A stretch of DNA of 64,000 nucleotides from Streptococcus chenjunshii (GTDB lineage: Bacteria > Bacillota > Bacilli > Lactobacillales > Streptococcaceae): NCBI RefSeq assembly GCF_003086355.1, contig NZ_CP031733.1:558001-622000 (forward strand), given 5' to 3'. The notes beneath the pieces are model-generated. The model was not told the origin of the DNA and did no database searches. It worked only from the letters and a program-made list of their open reading frames with translations. Within the stretch, counting starts at the first letter, position 1, and the number at the start of each line of letters is the position of its first letter. Positions 29,366 through 38,387 of this stretch are shown in pieces. A program made the position numbers and the translations under genes.

Positions 29366-30805
29366 TTAAATTTTCGACCAGGTTTTTGGAATGAAGAACA
29401 GCAGCATAGGGTAAATTTCTAAGCGTCCAGCAATCATGGCAAAGGACAGCAGGACTTTGGAGAAGGGGCTGAAGATGGCAAAGTTATCAGTTGTCCCCAG
29501 CATGGGTCCAATATTGTTCATACATGAAGCGGCGGCACTGAAAACGGTCATAAAATTATTATTATCCAGTGATAAAAAGAAGACCAGCCCCAGCAGAAAA
29601 ATCACATAGAGTGTCAGATATTTTAAGACACCGTGCTGGGTCTCCTTATCAATCGTTTCATGATTGATATGCAGCGACATCATGCGATTAGGATAAAGGG
29701 TTGACAGCACTTGGTTTTTGGTAATCTTAGTCAGGATTAAGGATCTCATCACCTTGAAACCGCCGGCTGTAGAGCCTGCCGATCCCCCGACAAACATGAG
29801 CAGCAGCAGGATGATTTGAGAAAAAAGCGGCCAGCCGCTGATATCTGTAATACCATAACCTGTAGTAGTAATCGTTGCTGAAACTTGGAAAAAGACATAC
29901 TCCAGTCCCTGTCTGACATTATCATAAAGCCCTAAGACATTGAAGGCAATCAGTCCTGCAGCAACTAAGACAATTTTGATATAGGTATGCAGTTCCTCAT
30001 CTTTGAAAAAAACTTTAAACTTTCTTAGCAAAAGAAAATAATAAAGGTTAAAATTGACGCCGAAAGCCAGCATTCCTAAAGAAACCAGATTGGTTATTAA
30101 AGAGCTGTCATAGTGGGCAATACTGTCATTATAGACAGCAAAACCACCGGTTCCTGCAGTCCCCATCGCTGTAATCAGGCTGTCGTAGAAAGGGAGACCG
30201 GCCAGCCAAAGAATAAGGGTGAAGACGGCAAACATGGCTAAATAGATAATATAAAGAATCTGGGCGGTATCTTTTAATTTGGAAACCATCTTACCAAAGA
30301 CAGGTCCCGGAACTTCTGCCCTCATGACCTCTAAATGGCTGTTTTTACTGTTCTCCATAATCGCCAGAGCAAAAACCAGTACCCCCATCCCTCCGATTAG
30401 GTGGGCAAAACTGCGCCAAAACATAAGAGCGGGCGAGAGGACAGCCGTATCAGCCAGAATGGTTGCTCCGGTTGTGGTGAAACCTGAGCTCGTTTCAAAG
30501 AAAGCATCTATAAGATTGGGAATCTGTCCTGTAAAGACAAAAGGGAGAGCTCCGAAAAAGGACCAGAGAACCCAGCACAAGGCAACAATCAGCAGGGCTT
30601 CTTTAGTGTATATACGATAGTTTTTCGGCTTGATAAGGACACCCAAGCCGCCCAGCAGGAAAAGCAGTCCCATGGTTGCCAGAATACTGAGAAAAACAGC
30701 GCTTTCTTCCCGATAAAGAGCCGCCACAATCAGCGGAACAATCAGCAGAGCAGCTTCGATCAAGAGTAATTTTGAGAGGAGATAGCGAACCATACTTTTA
30801 TTCAT
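29366..30805 (-). CDS. trkH: TrkH-family potassium channel subunit
   Basis: This 479-residue membrane protein has four repeated pore-loop units; selectivity-filter-like segments include SSGFTTTGATI, GTAGTGGFAVY, TTTGYGITDIS and CMNNIGPMLG. It forms the membrane path for K+ uptake and works with the cytoplasmic TrkA encoded 3 bases upstream, so the two are one operon. Confidence 0.93.
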   Translation of the reverse strand: MNKSMVRYLLSKLLLIEAALLIVPLIVAALYREESAVFLSILATMGLLFLLGGLGVLIKPKNYRIYTKEALLIVALCWVLWSFFGALPFVFTGQIPNLIDAFFETSSGFTTTGATILADTAVLSPALMFWRSFAHLIGGMGVLVFALAIMENSKNSHLEVMRAEVPGPVFGKMVSKLKDTAQILYIIYLAMFAVFTLILWLAGLPFYDSLITAMGTAGTGGFAVYNDSIAHYDSSLITNLVSLGMLAFGVNFNLYYFLLLRKFKVFFKDEELHTYIKIVLVAAGLIAFNVLGLYDNVRQGLEYVFFQVSATITTTGYGITDISGWPLFSQIILLLLMFVGGSAGSTAGGFKVMRSLILTKITKNQVLSTLYPNRMMSLHINHETIDKETQHGVLKYLTLYVIFLLGLVFFLSLDNNNFMTVFSAAASCMNNIGPMLGTTDNFAIFSPFSKVLLSFAMIAGRLEIYPMLLFFIPKTWSKI

Positions 30806-30808
30806 AAT

Positions 30809-32158
30809 CTACCTCGCTAATAAATCATAGATGTGGGTGACATTTTTTAAAAGGGTAACAACAACAATTTTGTCGCCCACCTCAAAAACATCGTCCCCTG
30901 TTGGGAAAATCGGCTTGCCCTTGCGGATAATGGCAGCGATTAGCACATCCTTTTTCAGTTTGAGGGAAGCCAATGTTTTACCAGCCATTTTGTTTTTAGC
31001 CCGAATTTCAAACTGCAGTGTTTCGATTTGCCCGTTGGCAACATGGTGCATAGCATCAAGATTAGAATCTTGAGCATTGACTCGGCCGCGGATAAAATGC
31101 ATCATACTGTCGACAGCGATGCTTTTAGGTGTGACGATACTGGAAAACTGGTCTGTATCAATAATTTCTAAAAGACTGGTGCGGTTAACCTTGGTAATAT
31201 TTTTTTGAATGCCCAATGTTTCTAAAAACATTGAGGCGATAATATTTTCTTCATCAACGCCTGTCAGGGTAGCGACAGCATCAAAGCTGGACACACTTTC
31301 TTCCAGCAAAAAACTCTTAACCGTTCCATCTCCCTGCACAACATGCACATTGGGGAATTCCTGACTGAAAAATTCTGCCCGTTCAGAATTGATTTCAATT
31401 AACTTAAGATGGAGTTTTGCATGTTTCAGAATATTGAGCAGGTAATAGGTAATCCGCCCCGCACCGATAATCATCATATTTTTAATCGTTTTTGCTTTAA
31501 CAAAATTATGAAAGAGAACCATTTCGACCCGGTTACCGGTAACAAAAATTCTGTCACCTGTTGTAATCGTAGCTTCGCCGTCAGGGATAATAATTTGTCC
31601 CTGACGCTCGATAGCACAGATAACAACATTGCTGAATTTCTGACGAAACTGGCTGAGCGTCATTTTGCAGAGCTTGCTGCCGTCAGTCACTTTGAATTCC
31701 ATCAGCATGACCCGGCCATTGACAAAATGTTCGACAGACAGGGCGTTGGGAAAATCGATGGAATTAGCGATATAACGCGCTGTCAGCAGCTCAGGATTGA
31801 CGACCAGAGAAAAACCGAGAAAGTTCTTTTCTTTGAAATAAGGATTGGAGTATTCGGGATTGCGGACTCGGACAATCGTTTCCTTGGCCCCCATCTTTTT
31901 AGCGAGAACCGCAGCAATCATATTGACTTCGTCTTTGTCAGTAATAGCAATAAAAATATCACAGTCTTTCACATCAGCCTGCTCCAAAATTTTGAAATTA
32001 GCGCCGTTGCCGACAATGCCCATGATGTCATAGTGCTTGGTGATAGTCTTTAAGACTGCCTCTTTTTCTTCAATCAGGATAACGTCGTGTCCTTCTTCAA
32101 CAAGCGAACGGCAGAGAGCCGTTCCGACCTTTCCTCCGCCAACAACAATTATTCTCAT
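30809..32158 (-). CDS. trkA: TrkA potassium uptake regulatory protein
   Basis: This 449-residue protein carries two RCK_N/RCK_C units: GGGKVGTALCRSL at the N-terminus and IIGAGRITYYLLNIL at about 225, each a Rossmann nucleotide site, and each followed by a TrkA-C domain. It gates TrkH in response to nucleotides. It is the first gene of trkA-trkH. Confidence 0.93.
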   Translation of the reverse strand: MRIIVVGGGKVGTALCRSLVEEGHDVILIEEKEAVLKTITKHYDIMGIVGNGANFKILEQADVKDCDIFIAITDKDEVNMIAAVLAKKMGAKETIVRVRNPEYSNPYFKEKNFLGFSLVVNPELLTARYIANSIDFPNALSVEHFVNGRVMLMEFKVTDGSKLCKMTLSQFRQKFSNVVICAIERQGQIIIPDGEATITTGDRIFVTGNRVEMVLFHNFVKAKTIKNMMIIGAGRITYYLLNILKHAKLHLKLIEINSERAEFFSQEFPNVHVVQGDGTVKSFLLEESVSSFDAVATLTGVDEENIIASMFLETLGIQKNITKVNRTSLLEIIDTDQFSSIVTPKSIAVDSMMHFIRGRVNAQDSNLDAMHHVANGQIETLQFEIRAKNKMAGKTLASLKLKKDVLIAAIIRKGKPIFPTGDDVFEVGDKIVVVTLLKNVTHIYDLLAR

Positions 32159-32304
32159 GACAACCTCCAGTTTATATCATCTATCATACTCCTTTTTTCC
32201 TTAAAATACTACTGATTTCCTCTAAAATCAGCCTGAGTGCAGTATCTTTTGCTGCCAATCCTGTAAGTAGGGCGATTCAGGGGTTTTCAAGCCGTTTTTT
32301 ACTA

Positions 32305-33391
32305 TTTTCAAAAAAATGCTAAATTTCAAGTTGAAGTTAGCCACTGAATACAATTTCTCTAGGTGTCTTGTAGTTTAATATTCGTTTGGGGTAATTGTTT
32401 ATCCACCATTCAATCTGAGTGGCCAGTTTTCTGGTCGCTTTTGTTTTTCCCTTGGGTAGGAAACGTCGAATAAGACGGTTGTGATTCTCATTAGAGCCTC
32501 TTTCCCAAGAGCAATAAGGGTGAGCATAGTAGATCTTCTCTTCACTAAAAATCTCGCTTAATCTAGCAAATTCTGCCCCATTATCAGCTGTGATTGACGT
32601 GATCTGATATTCCTGTAAAATGCTCGACAAGGCTTCGTTAACGGCTTGTGCTGTCTTACTGGGCAAGTAACGAATGATTTCATACCTGGTTTTTCGATCT
32701 GTTAATGTCAGAAAGCAAGGCGCTTTAGCCCGTGTCTGAACGACCGTATCAATCTCATAATGCCCAGCCTCCAGTCGTTGAGTGATCGCTTCAGGCCGCT
32801 CCTCAATCGACTTTCCAACAGGCATGAAATTAGGACTGGCTGTTTTCTTAGGGGCTTTGCCTTTTCTTGGATACAGCCTATCTGCCTTAGTCAGCCCCAG
32901 GTACCCCTTGTCCATCCAGTAGTAGATGGTGGATTGTGGGACGTTGACTTTACGTTTTGACATCATCTCAGGTGACCACTTCAGCTTGATGTAGTGGACA
33001 ATGGTTTCCTTGACTTTCTTCGTGAGACTAACAGCTTTACGGCTATTTTTTCGATTAATCTCATACACTTCCTGAGCTCTATCCGCCCTATAAAGCTTCT
33101 CAAACTTCCCCTTACGCACCTGTTGGAGGACCAGTCCACATTTCATCTCGTTGTTAATCGTTTGAGGAGCTTTGCCTAAGAGACCTGCAATCTCACGATT
33201 AGATTTCCCCTCTTGCTTCCAGCGTTCAATCAAGCGGCGATCAGCTATTGTCAAGTGCTTGCCTGTTGGTGTATAATGGTCTTGCATCTCTATGTCCTTT
33301 ACTTGTGTTTTCGTCAACTACAAGTGTAACATAGAGGTGTTTTTTTGCATCTAAGTGGCTAACTTCATTTTAGAACTTTTTCAAAAAAATG
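32305..33391. mobile_element. IS30-family insertion sequence
   Basis: A transposase gene is flanked by imperfect inverted repeats sharing TGAAGTTAGCCACT (32332-32345) and AGTGGCTAACTTCA (33354-33367), extending outward to about 25 bp. The IS proper is about 32321-33377. Outside it stands a 14-bp direct repeat, TTTTCAAAAAAATG, at 32305-32318 and 33378-33391. That is longer than the 2-3 bp usual for IS30 and may be an AT-rich target preference. It is inserted between trkA and trmL. Confidence 0.88.
32337..33317 (-). CDS. IS30-family transposase
   Basis: This 326-residue protein has an N-terminal helix-turn-helix (HLTIADRRLIERWKQEGKSNREIAGLLGKAPQTINNE) and a C-terminal DDE integrase core with YEIDTVVQ, TADNGAEFA and ENHNRLIRRFLPKG. 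It is full length and intact, so the element may still be active. Confidence 0.95.
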   Translation of the reverse strand: MTKTQVKDIEMQDHYTPTGKHLTIADRRLIERWKQEGKSNREIAGLLGKAPQTINNEMKCGLVLQQVRKGKFEKLYRADRAQEVYEINRKNSRKAVSLTKKVKETIVHYIKLKWSPEMMSKRKVNVPQSTIYYWMDKGYLGLTKADRLYPRKGKAPKKTASPNFMPVGKSIEERPEAITQRLEAGHYEIDTVVQTRAKAPCFLTLTDRKTRYEIIRYLPSKTAQAVNEALSSILQEYQITSITADNGAEFARLSEIFSEEKIYYAHPYCSWERGSNENHNRLIRRFLPKGKTKATRKLATQIEWWINNYPKRILNYKTPREIVFSG

Positions 33392-33422
33392 ATGAAAAAA
33401 GAACATTTTTGCGTCAAATACG

Positions 33423-33450
33423 TTGACTTTAAATGTCAAAGTGTTATAAT
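33423..33450 (+). promoter_or_regulatory. Promoter of the trmL leader
   Basis: TTGACT and TATAAT are separated by 16 bases. The predicted start is about 33457, just before a structured leader. Confidence 0.7.
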
Positions 33451-33456
33451 ATCATT

Positions 33457-33560
33457 ATAAGTATTCGTTGGTTTAAATCAAACCTGTTATGATTTAAGAA
33501 AACGAATCACCACAACCACATTGTTTGCTGAGCTTGACTCCGGGCAGTGTGGTTATTTTT
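33457..33560 (+). ncRNA. Structured leader or small RNA upstream of trmL
   Basis: Two hairpins follow the promoter. The first pairs ATTCGTT with AACGAAT and TTTAAATC with GATTTAA. The second pairs AACCACA with TGTGGTT and is followed by ATTTTT, a terminator form. The RNA would be about 100 nt and could end there or attenuate trmL, whose start lies 28 bases on. I do not recognise the family. Confidence 0.5.
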
Positions 33561-33587
33561 ATGTTTAGAAGAAAGCGTGATGGAATA

Positions 33588-34136
33588 ATGAATATAGAAG
33601 AACTGAGCCGGCATCATCATCATTCTGACAGTCGGAGGAACCATGCTGTCCTTTTTGAGCCCCAGATTCCGGCTAATACAGGCAATATCGCCCGGACCTG
33701 TGCTGCTACAAATACCCCTCTTCACATCATTCGTCCGATGGGCTTTCCGGTTGATGATAAAAAAATGAAACGGGCTGGCTTAGATTATTGGGATAAACTG
33801 GATATCACTTTTTATGACAGTTTAGAGGAATTTATGGATAAATGCCAAGGGGCTGTCCATCTCATCAGTAAGTTTGCAGAAAAAAATTATGCCGAAGAAA
33901 ATTATGATGACCGTCAGCCGCATTATTTTATCTTCGGCCGTGAGGATAAGGGGCTGCCTGAACCTTTTATGAGAGCATATGCTGAACAGGCTCTGCGGAT
34001 TCCCATGAATGATGAGCATGTCAGGAGCCTCAATCTGTCTAATGCGGTCTGTATGGTCATCTATGAAGCTCTCAGGCAGCAAGGTTTTCCTGATTTAGAG
34101 CTCTCCCATACTTACGAGCAAGATAAGCTGAAATAA
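33588..34136 (+). CDS. trmL: tRNA (cytidine/uridine-34-2'-O)-methyltransferase TrmL
   Basis: This 182-residue SPOUT enzyme has [39 protein letters not shown] and [17 protein letters not shown], and methylates the wobble ribose of tRNA-Leu in relatives. Starts at 33525 and 33561 add residues not seen in the family; ATG 33588 (MNIEEL) is preferred although its ribosome-binding site is weak. A terminator follows further downstream. Confidence 0.9.
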   Translation: MNIEELSRHHHHSDSRRNHAVLFEPQIPANTGNIARTCAATNTPLHIIRPMGFPVDDKKMKRAGLDYWDKLDITFYDSLEEFMDKCQGAVHLISKFAEKNYAEENYDDRQPHYFIFGREDKGLPEPFMRAYAEQALRIPMNDEHVRSLNLSNAVCMVIYEALRQQGFPDLELSHTYEQDKLK

Positions 34137-34270
34137 GCCTTTCCCTTTAGCCGGCAGAGAATACCCTGCCAATATTGCAGAAGCAGAAATGAGAAGGAAC
34201 AGTACTGCAATCACAGCAAAGCCTATACGATTTTTAGGAAAAGATAAATATTCAAAGAGTATGTCTTCCA

Positions 34271-34316
34271 TTAGCCGCAGAAATCATAATCTGTGGCTGT
34301 TTTTTTATTTGAAATA
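34271..34316 (+). terminator. Terminator after trmL
   Basis: AGCCGCAGA pairs with TCTGTGGCT around AATCATAA, with TTTTTTT after. Confidence 0.85.
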
Positions 34317-34665
34317 TTCATTTAATATAATGTAAAAATTAAGCAGCTGTCAGTTCCCTATTTGAGCTCGAATTTGGCTGTTTTTTAAGCCTTCTGATTG
34401 TCATTATCTTTTTTGGATAAGCTGTTTTTTGACTAAATAAGCCTGTTTTGGGGAAGAAACAGCAGGAATATCAAAAAAATGAAACGTTAATGACCTATAA
34501 CAAAAATGAGAACTGCTGTTAATGAATATAAGTTAGAATATGGAAACAGTCTCAAAATGCTGCACAGCTTAAAAGCAAAAAAAGGTAAAGGCGACTGTGA
34601 GCCGCAGCTGGTATTTATAACTCCAAATTTTGCTTCCTTAACAAGGATAGGCTCTGCATCTTAAT
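34317..34665. other. Non-coding stretch upstream of the surface-protein gene
   Basis: AT-rich sequence with no recognisable gene. Right-end-like TGCATCTT at about 34656 precedes the next repeat copy. Confidence 0.5.
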
Positions 34666-34999
34666 GAAACTGAACACGACCTGAGCTCTTTGCAAAAAAA
34701 GAATGACCAAGCTGGATACTGATTTGACCATGGTCCGGATGGAGACGATTGGGAGCTGATTTAAAATTGTCCCTTAATTTTGTCAGTGTTATATACGAGA
34801 CGCAGCAGCCTAGCGTCATTTTAGTTGCTTTTTTAAAGCTTTAAAATATCTGCTAAGCTTTGCGGGGGCGAGATGTCGAACGGTATGGTATGGGGTTATG
34901 CCCCGCTCCTAGCCGTCCTGATAGAGGTGCGCCGACGAAATCGAAGATTTCTGGCTTACCGTCATTTTTGCTGTGAGTTTTTAACGGTTGTGGTATCTT
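34666..34999 (+). repeat. Degenerate long copy of the modular hairpin repeat
   Basis: Left end AACTGAACACGACCTGAGCTCTTTGC and right end GCTGTGAGTTTTTAACGGTTGTGGTATCTT are diverged. The clamp GACC/GGTT still pairs if G-U is allowed, and the GAGCTC/GTGAGTT arms still match. It ends 4 bases before the AAGGAGG of the next gene. Confidence 0.7.
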
Positions 35000-35017
35000 A
35001 GTTAAGGAGGAGACTTT

Positions 35018-36460
35018 ATGAAGAATAGTGCTAGATACTTTTTTAATCTGCTGATCTTGCTGCTTTTCTCGGTTTGTCTGAGTTCGGGTCCGCCTCTGGT
35101 CAGTGCATCTGAAGCAACAGAACAGCAGGATTCAGCTGTTTCACTGGGTGTATCAGATACTGTCACTTCGGCAGAAGAAGCGGCGGAACAGCCTGCGTAT
35201 GAAACCATTCAGGGCGGAACAGCTGAAGCTGCTATGCTGACTTCCCAAGCAGAAGCATTGTCCGGGCAATCTGAAGCAGTTTCAGATGCGATGTCAGGAG
35301 GTTTGACGGCCGGTCAGCCTGCCGTTTTACCAACAGTTGCAGCGGCGGAAAATGGATCGCTGGATGCTCCGGAACCTGTCCCATCCCAAATCAGTCAATC
35401 GGTGATGATGCCGGCTTACCGCTATGCTAACCAAGGGGATGAGTACTGGTCACGAATAGCAGCTTTGGGCGGCGGACAAATTCCGTATGTCATCATCAAT
35501 CCCAACAGCGGTCCGGGGACGGAAGCGAACCCTGATTTCAGCCGGCAAATAGCTGAAAATATCAATGCTGGTATTCAAAATATTGCTTATGTTAAGACCG
35601 ATTATTTCAATCGCAGTCTAGCTGATATCACTGCTGATGTTGATCGCTATGCTGCCTTTTACGGGGCAGAAAATATTGCCGGTATTTTCTTTGATGAAGC
35701 GGGTTCCGGAACAAATCCAAACGATTTACAGGTAATGGCAGACTTATATGCCTATGTCAAAAATACTTATCCCAATATGACTGTTATTGCGAACCCCGGC
35801 CGCACAATTACTGATGACATCTCTGCTTATGCTGATATCTGGCTGACCAGTGAACTGAGTGCTGCGGATTATATCAACAATTACCCTCAGCCTCAGTCAG
35901 ATTTTGAAAGGGATCCAGCCAATGCTAATCGGATTTTCCATGTGATTTATGAAGCGGATCCGAGTCAGTATGACCAGCTGATTGAACTGTCGCGGACACG
36001 CAATACAGGCTGGCTGATGATCACTGATGACAGACAAGCCAACCCTTACGATGCACTCCCAACTGATTTTGAAAGTCTGATTAGCAGGATTAATACCGCT
36101 AACAGGCAGGCTGCCAATCCTGCTGATATCCAGCCGCTGTCCGCTGTAAATGCAGCAACAGTTGCTTCTCTGCCAAATGTTTTGGCTTCTACAGCTGCTT
36201 CTGCCTTGCTGCCTGCGGGGGGAGAACCTATTGGAATCAGCCCTCAAAGCAGTTCTGATCCCAAGGCAGATACTGTAGGTACTGCCGTCTCTCAAAAGGC
36301 TGGTACTGCAGCGGCTGGCTTCTCAGCATCAGCAGGCCGTTCTGATTCAGTTTTGCCAAAAACCGGTGAAACTGGTGGTTTTTACCTGATTTTATCGGGG
36401 GTGGTATCCTTGATTATACAAGGCTTTATTGCCTACCGATTTAGACGTTTTTATCATTAA
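35018..36460 (+). CDS. LPXTG surface protein with spherulin-4 (GH135-like) domain
   Basis: This 480-residue protein has a signal peptide (1-31, cleaved near VSA-SE), a Glu/Ala/Ser-rich spacer to about 125, a TIM-barrel spherulation-specific family 4 domain (about 128-365: VMMPAYRY, PYVIINPNSGPG, GIFFDEAGSG, TVIANPG), a low-complexity linker, LPKTGETGG (about 446), a membrane helix and a positive tail. Sortase would anchor it to the wall. Fungal Sph3 of this family cleaves galactosaminogalactan (GH135), so a GalN/GalNAc-polymer hydrolase is plausible but unproven. Confidence 0.82.
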   Translation: MKNSARYFFNLLILLLFSVCLSSGPPLVSASEATEQQDSAVSLGVSDTVTSAEEAAEQPAYETIQGGTAEAAMLTSQAEALSGQSEAVSDAMSGGLTAGQPAVLPTVAAAENGSLDAPEPVPSQISQSVMMPAYRYANQGDEYWSRIAALGGGQIPYVIINPNSGPGTEANPDFSRQIAENINAGIQNIAYVKTDYFNRSLADITADVDRYAAFYGAENIAGIFFDEAGSGTNPNDLQVMADLYAYVKNTYPNMTVIANPGRTITDDISAYADIWLTSELSAADYINNYPQPQSDFERDPANANRIFHVIYEADPSQYDQLIELSRTRNTGWLMITDDRQANPYDALPTDFESLISRINTANRQAANPADIQPLSAVNAATVASLPNVLASTAASALLPAGGEPIGISPQSSSDPKADTVGTAVSQKAGTAAAGFSASAGRSDSVLPKTGETGGFYLILSGVVSLIIQGFIAYRFRRFYH

Positions 36461-36465
36461 CAGCT

Positions 36466-36517
36466 TTTTGCTGTCTGCAGAGGCCTTCCTGCCTGTCAGA
36501 CAGCAAAGGCTTTTTTC
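36466..36517 (+). terminator. Terminator after the surface-protein gene
   Basis: TTTGCTGTCTG pairs with CAGACAGCAAA, followed by GGCTTTTTT. Confidence 0.88.
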
Positions 36518-36616
36518 TTTGTTTTAACTGGTATCTTAAATGGAGTGTCTGGTTTTTGCAGCTTAGTCTGTATTTTGGCAACTTACCGGTCAGGCTATTA
36601 TCATTCTGCAGTGAAT

Positions 36617-36652
36617 TTGCTATACTGATGACTGAAAGGAGGTTCCTTTTCT
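36617..36652 (+). promoter_or_regulatory. lytTR-operon promoter and Shine-Dalgarno hairpin
   Basis: TGCTATACT is an extended -10. The Shine-Dalgarno AAGGAGG lies within AAAGGA-GGT-TCCTTT (36635-36649), a perfect 6-bp stem with a 3-base loop that could mask the ribosome-binding site. Confidence 0.55.
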
Positions 36653-36653
36653 A

Positions 36654-37121
36654 ATGAAAGTCAGTTTAGAAAACATTCCACACGGCGAAACTGAAGTGAT
36701 TATCCGTTATACACAGATGACAGATAAATTGCGGTCGCTCATCAATCTTATAGCCAGCCAGGACGAAAAGCTTTTAGGCCAAACGGAAGAAGGGCAGCGT
36801 TTTGTCTTGGTTTCAGAGATTCTTTATTTTGAAAGTGTGGACGGCAGGGTTTATGCTTATACAGCAGGAGAGGTGCTGCAGGTGGCACAGAATTTGAAGG
36901 AACTGGCTAATCTTTATCCAGACAGTTTCTTTCGCTGTTCAAAGTCAATGCTGATTAACATTTTACGGATCGCTCATTTTAAAAGTCAGGCTTACGGCCG
37001 AATTGAGGCAGGATTGGATAATGGCGAAAATATTATTATTTCACGGAAATATGCCGGTGCTTTGAGGCAGATTTTAGCAGAAGGAGTTCAGGATGAAGAC
37101 GAGGTGGCAGAGAATTTTTAG
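36654..37121 (+). CDS. LytTR-family DNA-binding regulator
   Basis: This 155-residue protein lacks a receiver domain. The LytTR domain spans about 55-145 (VLVSEILYFESVDGRVYAYT, FFRCSKSMLINI, IIISRKYAGALR). It is followed with a 29-base overlap by a small membrane protein, the arrangement of streptococcal LytTR regulatory pairs such as HdrRM and BrsRM, in which the membrane partner holds the regulator inactive. The role is inferred from that architecture. Confidence 0.85.
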   Translation: MKVSLENIPHGETEVIIRYTQMTDKLRSLINLIASQDEKLLGQTEEGQRFVLVSEILYFESVDGRVYAYTAGEVLQVAQNLKELANLYPDSFFRCSKSMLINILRIAHFKSQAYGRIEAGLDNGENIIISRKYAGALRQILAEGVQDEDEVAENF

Positions 37122-37539
37122 CAAAGAGGTTGCTATCGAATACAAAACAGGCACTTACAGCATGTGCGCTTTAGTTTTTATGGCGTTTTACCAATGTTTT
37201 CAAAAGTCTTACAGTGTCAGTGTGTTTTATTTATTGGAATTGGTCTTTGTTGCTTATTTTTTAGCTTATCTTCAGGTTTATCTTTTTCATAATTTTGATG
37301 AAGCGGAAAAACTGTCCGGATGGGAATTAAGCGGTATATTTATCTCCAGCTGTCTGTACGGACTTTGCGGACAGTTTCTGGGGTGGTTTGACCGCCATTG
37401 GGGAATAAGCATATTTTTTGCACTATTTATGGCTGTTTGCTATTTATCGGTTTTTGTGGCCAATAAGAAAAAGCGCTATATTGACAGCCAGCACCTCAAT
37501 CAGCTGTTAGAGACTTACAAAGAAAGGAAGAGAGAATGA
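37093..37539 (+). CDS. DUF3021-like four-helix membrane protein (LytTR partner)
   Basis: This 148-residue protein has four hydrophobic segments (about 20-38, 45-68, 82-100, 105-125) and a charged C-terminal tail. It overlaps the LytTR gene and ends 4 bases inside the ABC ATPase gene. Membrane partners of this kind antagonise their LytTR regulator; here that is inferred from position and topology. Confidence 0.78.
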   Translation: MKTRWQRIFSKEVAIEYKTGTYSMCALVFMAFYQCFQKSYSVSVFYLLELVFVAYFLAYLQVYLFHNFDEAEKLSGWELSGIFISSCLYGLCGQFLGWFDRHWGISIFFALFMAVCYLSVFVANKKKRYIDSQHLNQLLETYKERKRE

Positions 37540-38387
37540 CAGGAAGATATGCCATGGAAATCGACGGGCTGTATAAATATTATGGTAAATATAAGGGAGT
37601 CAGCGATGTCTCGTTCAAGGTTAAAAAAGGAGAAATTTTTGGTTTTTTGGGCGCAAATGGCTCCGGGAAATCAACAACCATCAGATGTCTTTTGGGATTA
37701 ATCCACCCCGGCAAAGGAAAGATTCGGCTTTTGGACGGGCGCTACCCTAAGCTGAAAGATGCTTTGCAGCACATTGGCTATATGCCGTCAGAAAGCATGT
37801 TTTATCCTCAGATGCGGGTAAAAGAGACGATTGCCTTTGCTGCTAAATCCTACAGGAAGGACTGCAGTGCTGAGAGCAGCAGGCTTTGCCGTATTTTAGA
37901 TCTGCCGTTGGATAAAAAAATTGCGGAACTGTCACTGGGAAACCGTAAAAAGGTTGGCATCGTTTGTGCTTTGCAGCACCAGCCGGAGCTCTTGATTTTA
38001 GATGAGCCGACATCAGGATTGGATCCGCTGATGCAGGAGCGTTTCTGGATGCTGATTAAAGAAGCCTGTCATGCTGGGGCCAGCTGTTTTTTATCTTCTC
38101 ATATTTTGGAGGATATTAGGACCTATTGTGACCGTATGGCTATTATCAAGGACGGCGATATCTTAAAAGTCGGGACGCTGTCAGATCTTATAGGCAGTCA
38201 GCCTAAGAAAATCACTTTTTGGAAGGACGGTCAGCTAGAATTCCGTTCCTATGCTGGTTCTGGAGGCGATTTATTAGCCTATTTGCAGGACCTTCAGGCT
38301 GATGATTTCCTTGTGGAAGAACCGTCTTTAGCTGACTTATTTAGACATTATTATCAGGAGGAGAAAAATGGTTTTACTGATGCATGA
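37536..38387 (+). CDS. ABC transporter ATP-binding protein
   Basis: This 283-residue protein has Walker A GANGSGKST (about residue 45), signature LSLGNRKKVG, Walker B LLILDEPTSGLD and a switch His (SSHILED). It is of the two-component exporter type (CcmA/YhaQ-like). It overlaps the permease gene by 20 bases. Together with the LytTR pair this forms a four-gene operon, possibly for export of a peptide or antibiotic; the substrate is unknown. Confidence 0.9.
   Translation: MTGRYAMEIDGLYKYYGKYKGVSDVSFKVKKGEIFGFLGANGSGKSTTIRCLLGLIHPGKGKIRLLDGRYPKLKDALQHIGYMPSESMFYPQMRVKETIAFAAKSYRKDCSAESSRLCRILDLPLDKKIAELSLGNRKKVGIVCALQHQPELLILDEPTSGLDPLMQERFWMLIKEACHAGASCFLSSHILEDIRTYCDRMAIIKDGDILKVGTLSDLIGSQPKKITFWKDGQLEFRSYAGSGGDLLAYLQDLQADDFLVEEPSLADLFRHYYQEEKNGFTDA

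Noticed and set aside
31409-32053. Open frame of 214 codons on the plus strand opposite trkA
   Set aside because: It is antisense to the well-supported trkA gene, has no ribosome-binding site and no recognisable motif; a mirror frame of a real gene.
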